From an uncultured Acidobacteriota bacterium (GTDB taxonomy: Bacteria > Acidobacteriota > Blastocatellia > RBC074), in NCBI GenBank assembly GCA_937967285.1, contig CALBSU010000624.1, forward strand, positions 1 to 9,630: DNA of 9,630 nucleotides, given 5' to 3'. The position numbers and the translations under genes were made by a program. The notes under the pieces are model-generated. The model had not been told where the DNA came from. It was given only the letters and a program-made list of their open reading frames with translations, and made no database searches. Positions 9,608 through 9,630 of this stretch are shown here, piece by piece (position 1 is the stretch's first letter; each line of letters starts with the position of its first letter).

Positions 9608-9630
9608 AAATCCTTCTCCGGGTTTATTGG
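9608..9630 (-). other. Leader of the permease gene; possible last codons of an upstream gene
   Basis: The 23 bases contain the permease ribosome site. A TAA on the minus strand (9626-9624) could be the stop of the companion permease gene, as expected in this operon type, but two codons are too few to show it. Confidence 0.25.

Overview
The window reads as a chromosomal segment of a GC-rich, Gram-negative-type bacterium. Two proteins end in TonB-type C-terminal domains, one with a pattern (R-V-x-P-x-Y-P-x-L-A-R near its start, R-K-W-x-F-R-P-T-x-L-N-G near its end) that I associate with Acidobacteriota. One enzyme carries a lipobox. This placement is an inference from protein style, not a proven assignment. 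I see no phage, plasmid, insertion-sequence, CRISPR, tRNA or rRNA features.

Layout, left to right. Bases 1-278 (minus) hold the start of a gene that runs off the window. It has an unusual N-terminal domain and ends in a stretch resembling the first strand of ribose-5-phosphate isomerase B. A heptad-repeat hairpin (284-361) separates it from an AlaC-type alanine aminotransferase (367-1545, minus). A 158-bp divergent control region follows, where two predicted promoters share one palindromic -10 box. Then comes hpt, hypoxanthine phosphoribosyltransferase (1704-2261, plus). It meets the next gene tail to tail with no base between the two stop codons. From 2262 to 9607 every gene is on the minus strand and tightly packed. 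In transcription order (right to left) they are: a nucleoside ABC-transporter permease, purine nucleoside phosphorylase, uridine kinase, cytidine deaminase, a proline-rich TonB-domain protein, a serine dehydrogenase proteinase (SDH)/Clp-fold protease, an MTA/SAH-deaminase-like amidohydrolase with a lipoprotein signal, and an exported TPR protein with a TonB-like C-terminus.

How they fit together. The right half is a nucleoside uptake and salvage operon: import, phosphorolysis of purine nucleosides, deamination of cytidine, phosphorylation of uridine. hpt salvages the released purine base. An RpiB-like enzyme, if that reading is right, would handle the ribose phosphate. The PNP keeps the Asn that fits 6-oxopurines, so a deaminase turning adenosine into inosine would complete the purine route. 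The amidohydrolase is the obvious candidate, but its lipobox suggests it works outside the cytoplasmic membrane, before import. The operon tail, with two TonB-domain proteins around a protease and an exported deaminase, is the least ordinary part.

The most unusual DNA-level feature is a dispersed 7-bp repeat (AAAGTAG/CTTTCTA units). It occurs as a hairpin after alaC and again exactly at the permease stop codon, with 24 identical bases shared between the two sites.
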